A stretch of DNA of 64,000 nucleotides, from positions 186,001 to 250,000 of the forward strand of contig NZ_NPBF01000018.1 in NCBI RefSeq assembly GCF_002272135.1, in the 5' to 3' direction. A program made the translations under genes and the position numbers. The DNA is from Virgibacillus sp. 7505 (GTDB lineage Bacteria > Bacillota > Bacilli > Bacillales > Amphibacillaceae). The notes under the pieces were generated by a model. The model worked only from the letters and a program-made list of their open reading frames with translations. It made no database searches and had not been told where the DNA came from. Shown here in pieces: positions 24,221 through 31,986 of the stretch (the stretch's first letter is position 1; each line of letters opens with the position of its first letter).

Positions 24221-25822
24221 ATGAATTCGACACAATTAAAGTACAAGATTGCTACCGAACCGTGGGAATTTGAACAGGTGCATGCGCTTAATTATCGTAC
24301 CTTCACAGAGGAAATTCCACAGCACGAAACCAATCAGGAGCGTAAAAGAATAGATAGGTTCAATCAGGAAAATACATACATTATCGGCCTGGATGGGGAA
24401 ACGGTCGTTGCAATGATAGCCATCCGTTCAGTCAGGCCTTTTTCGCTTGATGAAAAAATAGAGGGACTGGATGACTATCTGCCTCCTCATAATGCCAAAT
24501 GTGAGATCAGATTACTGGCAGTCGAAAAAGCCTATCGTGACAGTTTCGTATTTTTCAGGCTAGCAGAAGCGCTTATCCAATATTGTCTCGAAAATGGATT
24601 TGATATGGCCGTTATTTCTGGCGTCTTACGGCAGCAGAAGCTGTACAAGCATATGGGATTCGTAGCTTTCGGGCCGTTGACTGGATCAGGAGATGCACAG
24701 TTCCAGCCGATGTATGTGACGGAAGAATTGTTCCAGCGCAAAGCGCGAGCTTTTCAGCGCATTCTTTTGCAAAGTCGAGATCCGATAAGTTTCTTGCCAG
24801 GTCCTGTTCCAATGGCAAATCAAGTAAAAAAAGTAATGGGTGAGACAGCATGTTCGCATCGTGCACCTGCGTTTCTTGATCACCTTCATCAGCTGCAAGG
24901 GCGACTAAGAAGTCTTACTCAGGCAGCGCATGTCCAGATATTGCTGGGAACCGGAACACTAGGAAACGATGCCGTGGCAGCTCAGTTACGCATATTGGAT
25001 CAGCGGGGGCTGATTCTCGTTAATGGAGAGTTCGGCTCAAGGCTGACAGATCATGCGCAACGGGCAGGTTTGCGTTTCAACACAGTGGAAATTCCTTGGG
25101 GTGAAAGCTTTGATTATGAACATATATTGGCAGAGGCAAGGGCATGTGATGCCGCCTGGATATGGGCTGTCCATGTAGAGACCTCAACCGGTGTGCTGCA
25201 AGACATAGATCAGCTGAAGTACATAGCAAAGAAAACAGACAGCAAGCTGGTTCTGGACTGCTGCAGTTCCCTTGGCAACGTACCAATCGATTTGCGAGAT
25301 GTGTTCCTGGCAACTGCCGGAAGCGGGAAGGGACTGGCCTCTTATGCCGGTTTGGCATTCGTCTTTTATCATCATACAATTGAATTAACCACGAGCATTC
25401 CTCGTTATTTGGATCTGGGTCTTTACCATACATATGACAGTGCCCCGTTCACGCATTCATCTAACTTGATCAGCGCTTTATCCGCGGCAATCGATCAATG
25501 GGAAGATGCAAAACTGCTGCAGCAGGTCAGCGAATTGACAAAAAAACTGATCAAGCTTTGTAAAATGAAGGGACTGAGGCCTTTAGCTGAAGTAGCGTGG
25601 GCCCCGGGGATTGTTACTATCGTTCTGCCAAAGGAGCAGCGTGCAGATATCGTCGGTCGGGAACTCGCAAAGAAAGGCTATTTGATCAGCTGTAATAGCA
25701 GTTACCTGATCGAACGTAATTGGGTGCAAATCTCGGTCATGGGACATCATAAGGAGAAGGATTTGGAGCATGTGACAGATGCACTTGCCGTTCTGATCGG
25801 AAAGAAGGAAACATTCGCCTGA
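24221..25822 (+). CDS. GNAT acyltransferase-class V aminotransferase fusion protein
   Basis: A 533-residue two-domain protein. Residues 1-180 look like a GNAT domain of the autoinducer-synthase/N-acyl amino acid synthase kind (VHALNYRTFTEEIP; CEIRLLAVEKAYRDSFVFFRLAE; LYKHMGFVAFGP). Residues 190-533 are a class V PLP aminotransferase: LLGTGTLGNDAVAAQL (phosphate-binding loop), HVETSTGVLQDID, LDCCSSLGNVPIDL (PLP-ring Asp) and AGSGKGLASYAGLAFV with the likely Schiff-base Lys370. The aminotransferase part is closest in motif to alanine-glyoxylate or aminoethylphosphonate aminotransferases. It is six bases downstream of plsY and overlaps the LtaS-like gene by one base. Substrates are unknown; a long-chain acyl donor is only inference. 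Confidence 0.75.
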   Translation: MNSTQLKYKIATEPWEFEQVHALNYRTFTEEIPQHETNQERKRIDRFNQENTYIIGLDGETVVAMIAIRSVRPFSLDEKIEGLDDYLPPHNAKCEIRLLAVEKAYRDSFVFFRLAEALIQYCLENGFDMAVISGVLRQQKLYKHMGFVAFGPLTGSGDAQFQPMYVTEELFQRKARAFQRILLQSRDPISFLPGPVPMANQVKKVMGETACSHRAPAFLDHLHQLQGRLRSLTQAAHVQILLGTGTLGNDAVAAQLRILDQRGLILVNGEFGSRLTDHAQRAGLRFNTVEIPWGESFDYEHILAEARACDAAWIWAVHVETSTGVLQDIDQLKYIAKKTDSKLVLDCCSSLGNVPIDLRDVFLATAGSGKGLASYAGLAFVFYHHTIELTTSIPRYLDLGLYHTYDSAPFTHSSNLISALSAAIDQWEDAKLLQQVSELTKKLIKLCKMKGLRPLAEVAWAPGIVTIVLPKEQRADIVGRELAKKGYLISCNSSYLIERNWVQISVMGHHKEKDLEHVTDALAVLIGKKETFA

Positions 25823-27654
25823 TGAATTTTTTCACTTCCGCTAAAGGATTCTGTTCGGCAGGAGCAGTTCTCCTACTAAGTAAAATGTACCTTATTTGTC
25901 TCATCTATTTCGATTTGCCTCTATATGAGCCATTTGATTACATCCGGTTATTCCTGTCCTGTATGTCGTCGATTGCCCTATTGACTGTCTTGCTGTATCT
26001 ATTTGCAAGAAAACTTCGTGCTGGTGCGTTCTTACTATTGCATATCATCGTATCAGGAATTTTGTACGGAAATCTATTGTATTTTCGATTTTATATCGAC
26101 TTTGTGACACTCCCTATTCTTTTCCAGTTCAAAAACGTCGGGGGACTCAGTCAAAGTACTGCTGAATTGATGGACCCTCTGGATTTAATTCTTTTCGCAG
26201 ATGCTGTGATTCTTCTTTTATGGTGGATCTTTAAACGGCCGTTTCCTGCAGCTTTTAAATGGAGCCGAAAGGGCGTCTTCGCTATATGTGCGGCATTATT
26301 AATTTGTGTTAATGTGGGGTTCTCCTATATTGGAGGAGATCAGCATGATGGAAGTTATAACCGCTCAGCAATGGTGAGTACGCTGGGACCTGTCTATTAT
26401 CACGGGTATGATATTTACCAAACTGCGCGCGCAGAGCTCAGCAGTACGTTCGCGACAGAGCAGGATTATAGGGAGGCTGCAGCGTATTTGGAGGCTGCCG
26501 GTACAGATGTAGCCTCAGAATATTTTGGTGCTGCAAAAGGAAAGAACGTCATCCTAGTTAATTTGGAATCCACACAGCAATTTGTCATCGGAAGAAAAGT
26601 AAAGGGTGAGGAAATCACGCCGTTCCTGAACAGCTTAACGAAGGAAAGTTTCTATTTTGACCAGATATATCATCAGACTGCCCAAGGGAAGACCTCAGAT
26701 GCAGAGTTTATGTTCGACCAGTCTTTCTATCCGTTAGCTAGCGGTTCTGTTTATGTGAGGCGTCCGGAGAATGAGTTTATCGCTATGCCGGAAATCCTTG
26801 AAAAATCCGGCTATCACAGCGCTTCTTTCCACGGCAATATCGGCAGTTTCTGGAATCGGGAAGAAGCATACGATGCTTTCGGCTATGACGATTTCTTCTC
26901 AAAGGATTATTATCAAGTCTCCGAAGGAAATTCTGTTAATTATGGTATAAAGGATGAGGACTTTCTCGAGCAATCAATGCCTTATCTCGAAGAACTGAAA
27001 CAGCCTTTTTACAGCAAGTTCCTGCTGCTAACGAACCATTTTCCATTTCTTTTGGATGAAGAGGATATATTATTAGATAAAGCAAACACAGGTTTGGATG
27101 TCGTGGACCGCTACTTCCAGACAGTTAGGTATGAGGATGAAGCACTCAAGGATTTTTTTGCTGAACTAAAGCGAAGCGGCTTATACGAGGATTCCATCAT
27201 TGTGCTCGTTGGTGATCATTATGGTATATCAGAAAACTATTATGATGGCATAGCAGCTTATCTGGATGAGAATCTATCAACACCGGAGAAAATCGACTTA
27301 CAACGGGTTCCGCTAATCATTCATGTACCAGGACAGGAAGGAGAAACCTTCCATAGCCCTGGAGGACAAATTGATATTCAGCCGACGATCCTGCATCTGC
27401 TTGGCGTGGATACTGCTGTTTATCCGAATTTTGGCCAAGATCTGCTGGCACCTGATCGTGATCCGTTCGTTGTGTTCCGAGATGGTGATTTTGTTTCCGA
27501 AAAAGTTATTTACACAAAACAGCTTTGCTATGACAAAGCATCTGCAGAACAAACAGAAATGGACAAATGCTCTCCATACTTCGAGAAACGGAATCAAGAT
27601 TTATATTATTCAGATGCTATCCTGAATGGTGATCTTCTTCGTTTCGCCGATTGA
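25822..27654 (+). CDS. LtaS-type membrane sulfatase-fold enzyme (phosphoglycerol transferase family)
   Basis: A 610-residue protein with five N-terminal membrane segments (to about residue 165) and an extracellular sulfatase-fold domain. Metal and catalytic residues follow LtaS: VNLESTQQFVIG (Glu), HQTAQGKTSDAEFMFD with the nucleophile Thr291, SFHGNIGSFWNR, and IIVLVGDHYGISENYY (Asp-His). LtaS enzymes transfer glycerol phosphate from phosphatidylglycerol to build lipoteichoic acid. It differs from the usual LtaS paralogues by operon context: its ATG overlaps the stop of the fusion gene. It may be an LTA primase or synthase, or decorate another lipid. Confidence 0.85.
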   Translation: MNFFTSAKGFCSAGAVLLLSKMYLICLIYFDLPLYEPFDYIRLFLSCMSSIALLTVLLYLFARKLRAGAFLLLHIIVSGILYGNLLYFRFYIDFVTLPILFQFKNVGGLSQSTAELMDPLDLILFADAVILLLWWIFKRPFPAAFKWSRKGVFAICAALLICVNVGFSYIGGDQHDGSYNRSAMVSTLGPVYYHGYDIYQTARAELSSTFATEQDYREAAAYLEAAGTDVASEYFGAAKGKNVILVNLESTQQFVIGRKVKGEEITPFLNSLTKESFYFDQIYHQTAQGKTSDAEFMFDQSFYPLASGSVYVRRPENEFIAMPEILEKSGYHSASFHGNIGSFWNREEAYDAFGYDDFFSKDYYQVSEGNSVNYGIKDEDFLEQSMPYLEELKQPFYSKFLLLTNHFPFLLDEEDILLDKANTGLDVVDRYFQTVRYEDEALKDFFAELKRSGLYEDSIIVLVGDHYGISENYYDGIAAYLDENLSTPEKIDLQRVPLIIHVPGQEGETFHSPGGQIDIQPTILHLLGVDTAVYPNFGQDLLAPDRDPFVVFRDGDFVSEKVIYTKQLCYDKASAEQTEMDKCSPYFEKRNQDLYYSDAILNGDLLRFAD

Positions 27655-27690
27655 CAAAATCCGGTTCCAGTTGGGGAACCGGATTTTTGT
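27655..27690 (+). terminator. Terminator of the plsY/GNAT-aminotransferase/LtaS-like operon
   Basis: AATCCGGTTCC, loop, GGAACCGGATT followed by a T-run. Confidence 0.9.
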
Positions 27691-27726
27691 TGAGTGAATT
27701 CATATATTTGTTACAGCATCCAATAC

Positions 27727-27746
27727 GTTACTGCCATTTTAGTAAC
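27727..27746. repeat. Inverted repeat upstream of tcyP
   Basis: GTTACT and AGTAAC separated by eight bases, about 100 bases ahead of tcyP. It could be an operator, but it does not match a regulator site I know. No convincing tcyP promoter pair was found in the AT-rich stretch that follows. Confidence 0.3.
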
Positions 27747-27849
27747 ACAGATTCATATTTACATAATCTTTCCATCATGTTATTGTGTATAAGGTCAATT
27801 CATACTTAGTTGATTGGAATTATATATTTTAATAAGGGGGATGATTTGT

Positions 27850-29241
27850 GTGGACTTATTCACTATTGTGAACATTATTATTCTTATTGCCTTAATCGGC
27901 GTACTCTTTTACATGCAAAAGAAGCATGTTTCCTTTTCCAAACGGGTACTGACCGGGTTGGCTCTCGGTATTGTGTATGGAGTGGTACTGCAGTTAGTTT
28001 ATGACCCAGCCTCTGAAACCATCGTCATGACGAATGATTGGTTTGGTTTGGTAGGAAGCGGTTATGTGAAGCTTTTACAGATGATCGTCATGCCGCTTGT
28101 TTTCATCTCGATTGTAGCTGCTTTTACGAGACTGGAGAAGTCTTCTAATCTTGGGAAAATAAGCGGACTTGTCATCGGCACACTTATGGTGACAACAGCA
28201 ATTGCTGCAGCAATCGGAATTGCAGCTGCTGCAGGTTTTGACCTGAAAGCGATTGATGTAACAGCTGGCGATGCAGAAATAACACGTGGTGAAGATTTGG
28301 AAACAAGTCTGACGGAAGTGGAAAGCACAACAGTTCCGCAGAAGATATTGGAATTCCTGCCAGCTAATCCGTTCTTGGATTTGACAGGAGCAAGACCAAC
28401 TTCCACGATTGCGGTCGTTATTTTTGCGGCATTTGTAGGAGTAGCTTACCTTGGGATTAAGAGAAAGACTCCTGAGCATGCAGCTTTCTTCAAAAAGATG
28501 ATTGAAGCTCTGCATAGTCTTGTCATGCGTATTGTCACACTGGTATTGCGTCTAACGCCATATGGCATACTTGCTTTGATGGCAAAGACGGTAGCAGGCA
28601 GTGATTTTAACGCAATCGCAACATTGGGTAAATTTGTTATCGCTTCTTATGTGGCGCTGATTGCCATGTTCGTTGTTCATCTTATTGTGCTGGCTGTACT
28701 AGGACTAAGTCCAAAGCAGTATCTAAAAAAGGTCTTTCCAGTATTGGCTTTTGCCTTCACTTCCCGTACGAGTGCTGGCACTCTTCCGCTGAACGTGGAA
28801 GCACAGCGAAATAAATTAGGTGTACCAGAATCTATTGCCAACTTCTCGGCCTCATTTGGGATCACAATCGGACAAAATGGATGTGCTGGAATTTATCCAG
28901 CTATGCTCGCGGTTATGATCGCGCCATCTCAAGGTATCAATCCTTTATCACCGTCGTTCATTGCAACCTTGATAATAGTTGTTATGATCAGTTCATTCGG
29001 TGTAGCTGGAGTAGGCGGAGGAGCAACATTTGCCTCTTTGATCGTTCTTTCTACGATGAATTTGCCAGTGGCTTTAGCCGGCGTACTAATTTCAATTGAG
29101 CCGTTAATTGACATGGGCCGTACGGCACTCAATGTCAGCGGATCAATGGTATCAGGTCTCGTAACCAGCCGGACACTTGGCGAATTGGACACAAAAACAT
29201 ATGCTTCTGATGAAACACCAGCGAAAAGCATGGCACGTTAA
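27850..29241 (+). CDS. tcyP: Sodium-cystine symporter TcyP
   Basis: Dicarboxylate/amino acid:cation symporter (DAACS family) matching B. subtilis TcyP throughout: YMQKKHVSFSKRV, GSGYVKLLQMIVMPL, NPFLDLTGARPTST, AFTSRTSAGTLPLN, SFGITIGQNGCAGIYPAML and SIEPLIDMGRTALNVSGSM. It imports L-cystine for sulfur supply. The GTG start at 27850 gives 463 residues, exactly the B. subtilis length, and lies nine bases after AAGGGGG; an ATG at 27841 abuts the ribosome site and is unlikely. It stands alone between two terminators. Confidence 0.93.
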   Translation: MDLFTIVNIIILIALIGVLFYMQKKHVSFSKRVLTGLALGIVYGVVLQLVYDPASETIVMTNDWFGLVGSGYVKLLQMIVMPLVFISIVAAFTRLEKSSNLGKISGLVIGTLMVTTAIAAAIGIAAAAGFDLKAIDVTAGDAEITRGEDLETSLTEVESTTVPQKILEFLPANPFLDLTGARPTSTIAVVIFAAFVGVAYLGIKRKTPEHAAFFKKMIEALHSLVMRIVTLVLRLTPYGILALMAKTVAGSDFNAIATLGKFVIASYVALIAMFVVHLIVLAVLGLSPKQYLKKVFPVLAFAFTSRTSAGTLPLNVEAQRNKLGVPESIANFSASFGITIGQNGCAGIYPAMLAVMIAPSQGINPLSPSFIATLIIVVMISSFGVAGVGGGATFASLIVLSTMNLPVALAGVLISIEPLIDMGRTALNVSGSMVSGLVTSRTLGELDTKTYASDETPAKSMAR

Positions 29242-29254
29242 GATGACCACTATG

Positions 29255-29288
29255 AAAAAAGCCGCCTCAACCGAGAGCGGCTTTTTTC
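29255..29288. terminator. Bidirectional terminator between tcyP and the yolD-like gene
   Basis: AAAAAAGCCGC, 11-base loop, GCGGCTTTTTT. T-runs on both strands serve convergent genes. Confidence 0.9.
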
Positions 29289-29619
29289 AATGAAGCGTAA
29301 TATCTATAATATGGTCGAATGGAATGCGGAGAGGGTACAAGCTATCCTTTGTGTCCAGAAGCAAATATTGCCCAGACTGCTTCAGTCCTGTAACGACGCC
29401 TGATGCATGTTCTGCATCGCGCCCTTTTCTGTACATCATACTGACTTTTGTTTTGCCAACCTGGATAGAGCGCATCTTCTGTTCCAGTTCTTCCAACTGC
29501 TGTTCATCTATGATTGGGGGCATTGTTTTTCCAATTTCCCGTCCCATTTGCTGCAGCATCTCTACATGCTCCGGCAGCATCAGGGATGTCCATTTGATTT
29601 TCCCGCGATCATTCACCAT
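29287..29619 (-). CDS. YolD-like protein
   Basis: A 110-residue YolD family protein: NDRGKIKWTSLMLPEHVEML at the start, then a Glu-rich helix and a C-terminal beta region ending IPFDHIIDITLH. YolD/YqjX proteins are usually encoded just ahead of a Y-family DNA polymerase (UvrX, YqjW) and are LexA-controlled; their biochemical role is unclear. Here no polymerase gene is adjacent. The ATG follows AGGAGGAA. A LexA box sits between its -35 and -10. Confidence 0.85.
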   Translation of the reverse strand: MVNDRGKIKWTSLMLPEHVEMLQQMGREIGKTMPPIIDEQQLEELEQKMRSIQVGKTKVSMMYRKGRDAEHASGVVTGLKQSGQYLLLDTKDSLYPLRIPFDHIIDITLH

Positions 29620-29639
29620 ACGTCATTCCTCCTGCAAAC

Positions 29640-29668
29640 AGTATAGTCGAACATGTGTTCTTTTTCAA
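29640..29668 (-). promoter_or_regulatory. LexA-controlled promoter of the yolD-like gene
   Basis: On the minus strand TTGAAA, 17 bases, TATACT. The spacer contains the LexA (DinR) box CGAACATGTGTTCT at 29648-29661, matching the Bacillus consensus CGAACN4GTTCG except for the last base. Confidence 0.82.
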
Positions 29669-29697
29669 GTGACACAGAACATAAGTTCGTATATAAT
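29669..29697 (+). promoter_or_regulatory. LexA-controlled promoter of the small divergent gene
   Basis: GTGACA, 17 bases, TATAAT. The spacer contains a second LexA box, AGAACATAAGTTCG at 29676-29689, matching the consensus except for the first base. Confidence 0.82.
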
Positions 29698-29732
29698 ATG
29701 TGTATGAACTTATACAGAAGGCAGGGGTCGTA

Positions 29733-29951
29733 ATGGATAGAATTGCATTGGCAAAATTCGTAGAGCAGCAGGTCACAATGATTTATATGGCGAAGGATGG
29801 CTCCTTAACGAAGCGTCAAGTAAAAATCGAGCGAATCAATGAGTCCTCCCTAACAGGGTATTGTTATTTGCGTAAGCAGCTGCGCACCTTCCGGATGGAT
29901 CGAATACTAGCTATCCAGCCACAGCGTAAATTATGGCGGATGTCTTCATAA
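29733..29951 (+). CDS. Small SOS-regulated protein, possibly WYL-like
   Basis: A 72-residue basic protein beginning DRIALAKFVEQQVTMIYMAK and continuing TKRQVKIERINESSLTGYCYLRKQLRTFRMDRILAIQP. The pattern of a short beta-rich unit ending in an FRMDRI-like motif recalls the core of WYL domains (ligand- or nucleic acid-sensing), so I read it as a stand-alone WYL-like module; this is moderate inference. The ATG at 29733 follows GGCAGGGG. Its promoter holds a LexA box, so it should be induced by DNA damage together with the divergent yolD-like gene. Confidence 0.75.
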   Translation: MDRIALAKFVEQQVTMIYMAKDGSLTKRQVKIERINESSLTGYCYLRKQLRTFRMDRILAIQPQRKLWRMSS

Positions 29952-30024
29952 TTCCTGTCAGTCACCTGCTGTCTCCATCCTGAATAAAGTACTAGGGATT
30001 AAGCCAGGAAAAGGAGAACCAGTG

Positions 30025-30762
30025 ATGACGATCATGTTTGACAGCTATGATGCTGACAATCACCCCAAGACTTCTTGGCAGCAAGAAGTACTTTTCACTT
30101 TTCATGATAAATTATCCGACCAGCATTTCCATTTCCCCTGCATACCAGCCACAGTCGGTCATAGGACTGGTCAATTCCGTTATGGCTTTGCCGCTGACCC
30201 GACGACAGCAGCTGCAGCTGAACAGCTGGCAGATTTTCTGTGCGCATACGGACGGCAAGCAAAGAAATTAGGTTCTTATACTTCCCTGATTATTTTCTTT
30301 GATACAACAAAGCAGCAGGAGCTTCACCTTGATGTGCCTGCTTATTTTGAAATTTTTTGGGACCTGCTCAGCAAGACGGCCGCTTATGATTCACAGAGCT
30401 GGCCAGTTCATATTCCCAAAGACCCGGAAGATGCATTATGGGAATATTGTTTCGGAGGGGAGCAATATTTCATGTTTTGTGCCACTCCAGCACATTCCAG
30501 TAAGAAAAGCCGGCATTTTCCGTGTATGATGCTGGCCATTACGCCAAGGTGGGCGCTGGAGACATTCGAATCAAAACCGAAAGCTGCAGCTGCCATCAAA
30601 CAGAAAATCCGGGAACGGATCCTCGATTACGATTCTAGCGATATTCATCCTGATTTGAATGCATACGGCAATGAGGATAATCTTGAATGGAAGCAGTACT
30701 TCCTCCATGATGACAATACCTCGCCTTCCAAATGCCCTTTTCATAGAAGAAAGCAAGACTAG
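30025..30762 (+). CDS. YqcI/YcgG family protein (putative heme-dependent N-oxygenase)
   Basis: A 245-residue protein of the YqcI/YcgG family. Signatures are FPCIPATVGHRTGQFRYGF near the start, a Trp/Tyr/Phe-rich middle, and the end DIHPDLNAYGNEDNLEWKQ with YFLHDD and KCPFH. Some members are heme enzymes that N-hydroxylate guanidino or amino groups (GntA and DcsA relatives), so a similar reaction is possible here; the substrate is unknown and no biosynthetic partners are adjacent. The ATG at 30025 follows AAAAGGAGAA by seven bases. The gene stands alone. Confidence 0.75.
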   Translation: MTIMFDSYDADNHPKTSWQQEVLFTFHDKLSDQHFHFPCIPATVGHRTGQFRYGFAADPTTAAAAEQLADFLCAYGRQAKKLGSYTSLIIFFDTTKQQELHLDVPAYFEIFWDLLSKTAAYDSQSWPVHIPKDPEDALWEYCFGGEQYFMFCATPAHSSKKSRHFPCMMLAITPRWALETFESKPKAAAAIKQKIRERILDYDSSDIHPDLNAYGNEDNLEWKQYFLHDDNTSPSKCPFHRRKQD

Positions 30763-30833
30763 CAGTTTCCTGCCGGTTCTTCCCATACCACCCTTTTCTA
30801 AATCGTGCTAGAATAATAGCAGGAGGAATTCGT

Positions 30834-31985
30834 ATGAAACTATTGCATACCGCTGATTGGCATCTTGGCAAGATCGTCAACAGCGTACATATGACAGAAG
30901 ATCAAGCTCTCATCCTGGAGCAAATCAAAACGATAATCGATAGAGAACAGCCTGATGCAGTCATCGTAGCAGGCGATTTATATGATCGGGCCATTCCGCC
31001 CCGCGATGCAGTGGAACTGCTGAATAACACATGGAATTGGCTGATCGGAGATAAGGAAATACCAGTATTGTCCATCAGCGGAAACCATGACAGCCCGGAT
31101 CGTCTCGATTTCGGCAGCCAGCTGTTCAAGGCAAGTAAGTTGTACATCGAAACGAAGCTGCGGCCTGGAATGACTCCGGTCACACTGGAAGATGCACATG
31201 GTCCCGTGCATTTTCATCTAATCCCGTACACAGAGCCTGCTGACGTACGTGCATTCTTCGGAGATGACACTATCACAACCCATCAACGTGCAATGGAAAA
31301 GATCATTTCCTATATTACTGATACGTATGACATGACAGAACGTCACGTTTTTGTTGGACATGCTTTCCTTGCAGGCGGTATGGAATCCGACTCTGAGGAA
31401 CGGCTTTCGATGATCGGCGGGAGTCCATATGTGGATGCAGCTCTTTTCCAACCATTCACGTATGCAGCATTTGGGCATTTGCATCAGGCGCAGCGGATTG
31501 GCAGTGATCATATACGCTACAGCGGATCACCGCTTAAATATTCGTTTTCAGAGGCAAACCATAAGAAATCAGTGACAATGGTGGAGCTTGATGCTGACGG
31601 ATTCCAATCTTTTGAAAAGATCGATCTCACACCTGAGCGGGACATGCGTATTGTAGAAGGATACTTTGATGAACTGATGGAAGGAACGGCAGGAAACCCG
31701 GACGATTATCTGCATATACGCCTCTTGGATGATGGGCAGCTGCTTGACCCTATGGGGAAACTGCGCAAACTTTATCCAAATATCCTTCGATTGGAGCGCA
31801 AGGCAAAAGCAGGCGCGAGCTCCATGTCCGACATCAAAGAAATCAAGGAAAAGCAGCGTATGTCGCATATGCAGCTATTTGCTGCCTTTTATGAGGAAAT
31901 GAAAGGTGAAGAAATACCGGAACACCGTAAGACTCATATGGAAGCAATCATCCAGCGTCTGGTTGAGCAAGAGAGGAGAAGCTGA
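30834..31985 (+). CDS. sbcD: Exonuclease subunit SbcD
   Basis: Mre11-type nuclease subunit of SbcCD, which cuts hairpins and processes blocked DNA ends. The 383-residue protein shows the calcineurin-like metal motifs LLHTADWHLGK, IVAGDLYDRAIPP, SISGNHDSPDRL, HVFVGHAFLAGG and FGHLHQAQ. AGGAGGAATTCGT precedes the ATG, and an extended -10 (TGCTAGAAT) lies just upstream. sbcC begins one base after the stop. Confidence 0.95.
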   Translation: MKLLHTADWHLGKIVNSVHMTEDQALILEQIKTIIDREQPDAVIVAGDLYDRAIPPRDAVELLNNTWNWLIGDKEIPVLSISGNHDSPDRLDFGSQLFKASKLYIETKLRPGMTPVTLEDAHGPVHFHLIPYTEPADVRAFFGDDTITTHQRAMEKIISYITDTYDMTERHVFVGHAFLAGGMESDSEERLSMIGGSPYVDAALFQPFTYAAFGHLHQAQRIGSDHIRYSGSPLKYSFSEANHKKSVTMVELDADGFQSFEKIDLTPERDMRIVEGYFDELMEGTAGNPDDYLHIRLLDDGQLLDPMGKLRKLYPNILRLERKAKAGASSMSDIKEIKEKQRMSHMQLFAAFYEEMKGEEIPEHRKTHMEAIIQRLVEQERRS

Positions 31986-31986
31986 T

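Noticed and set aside
27691-27849. SAM (S-box) riboswitch upstream of the cystine transporter
   Set aside because: Only a short GTTACT/AGTAAC repeat is present; no S-box core or terminator precedes the gene.
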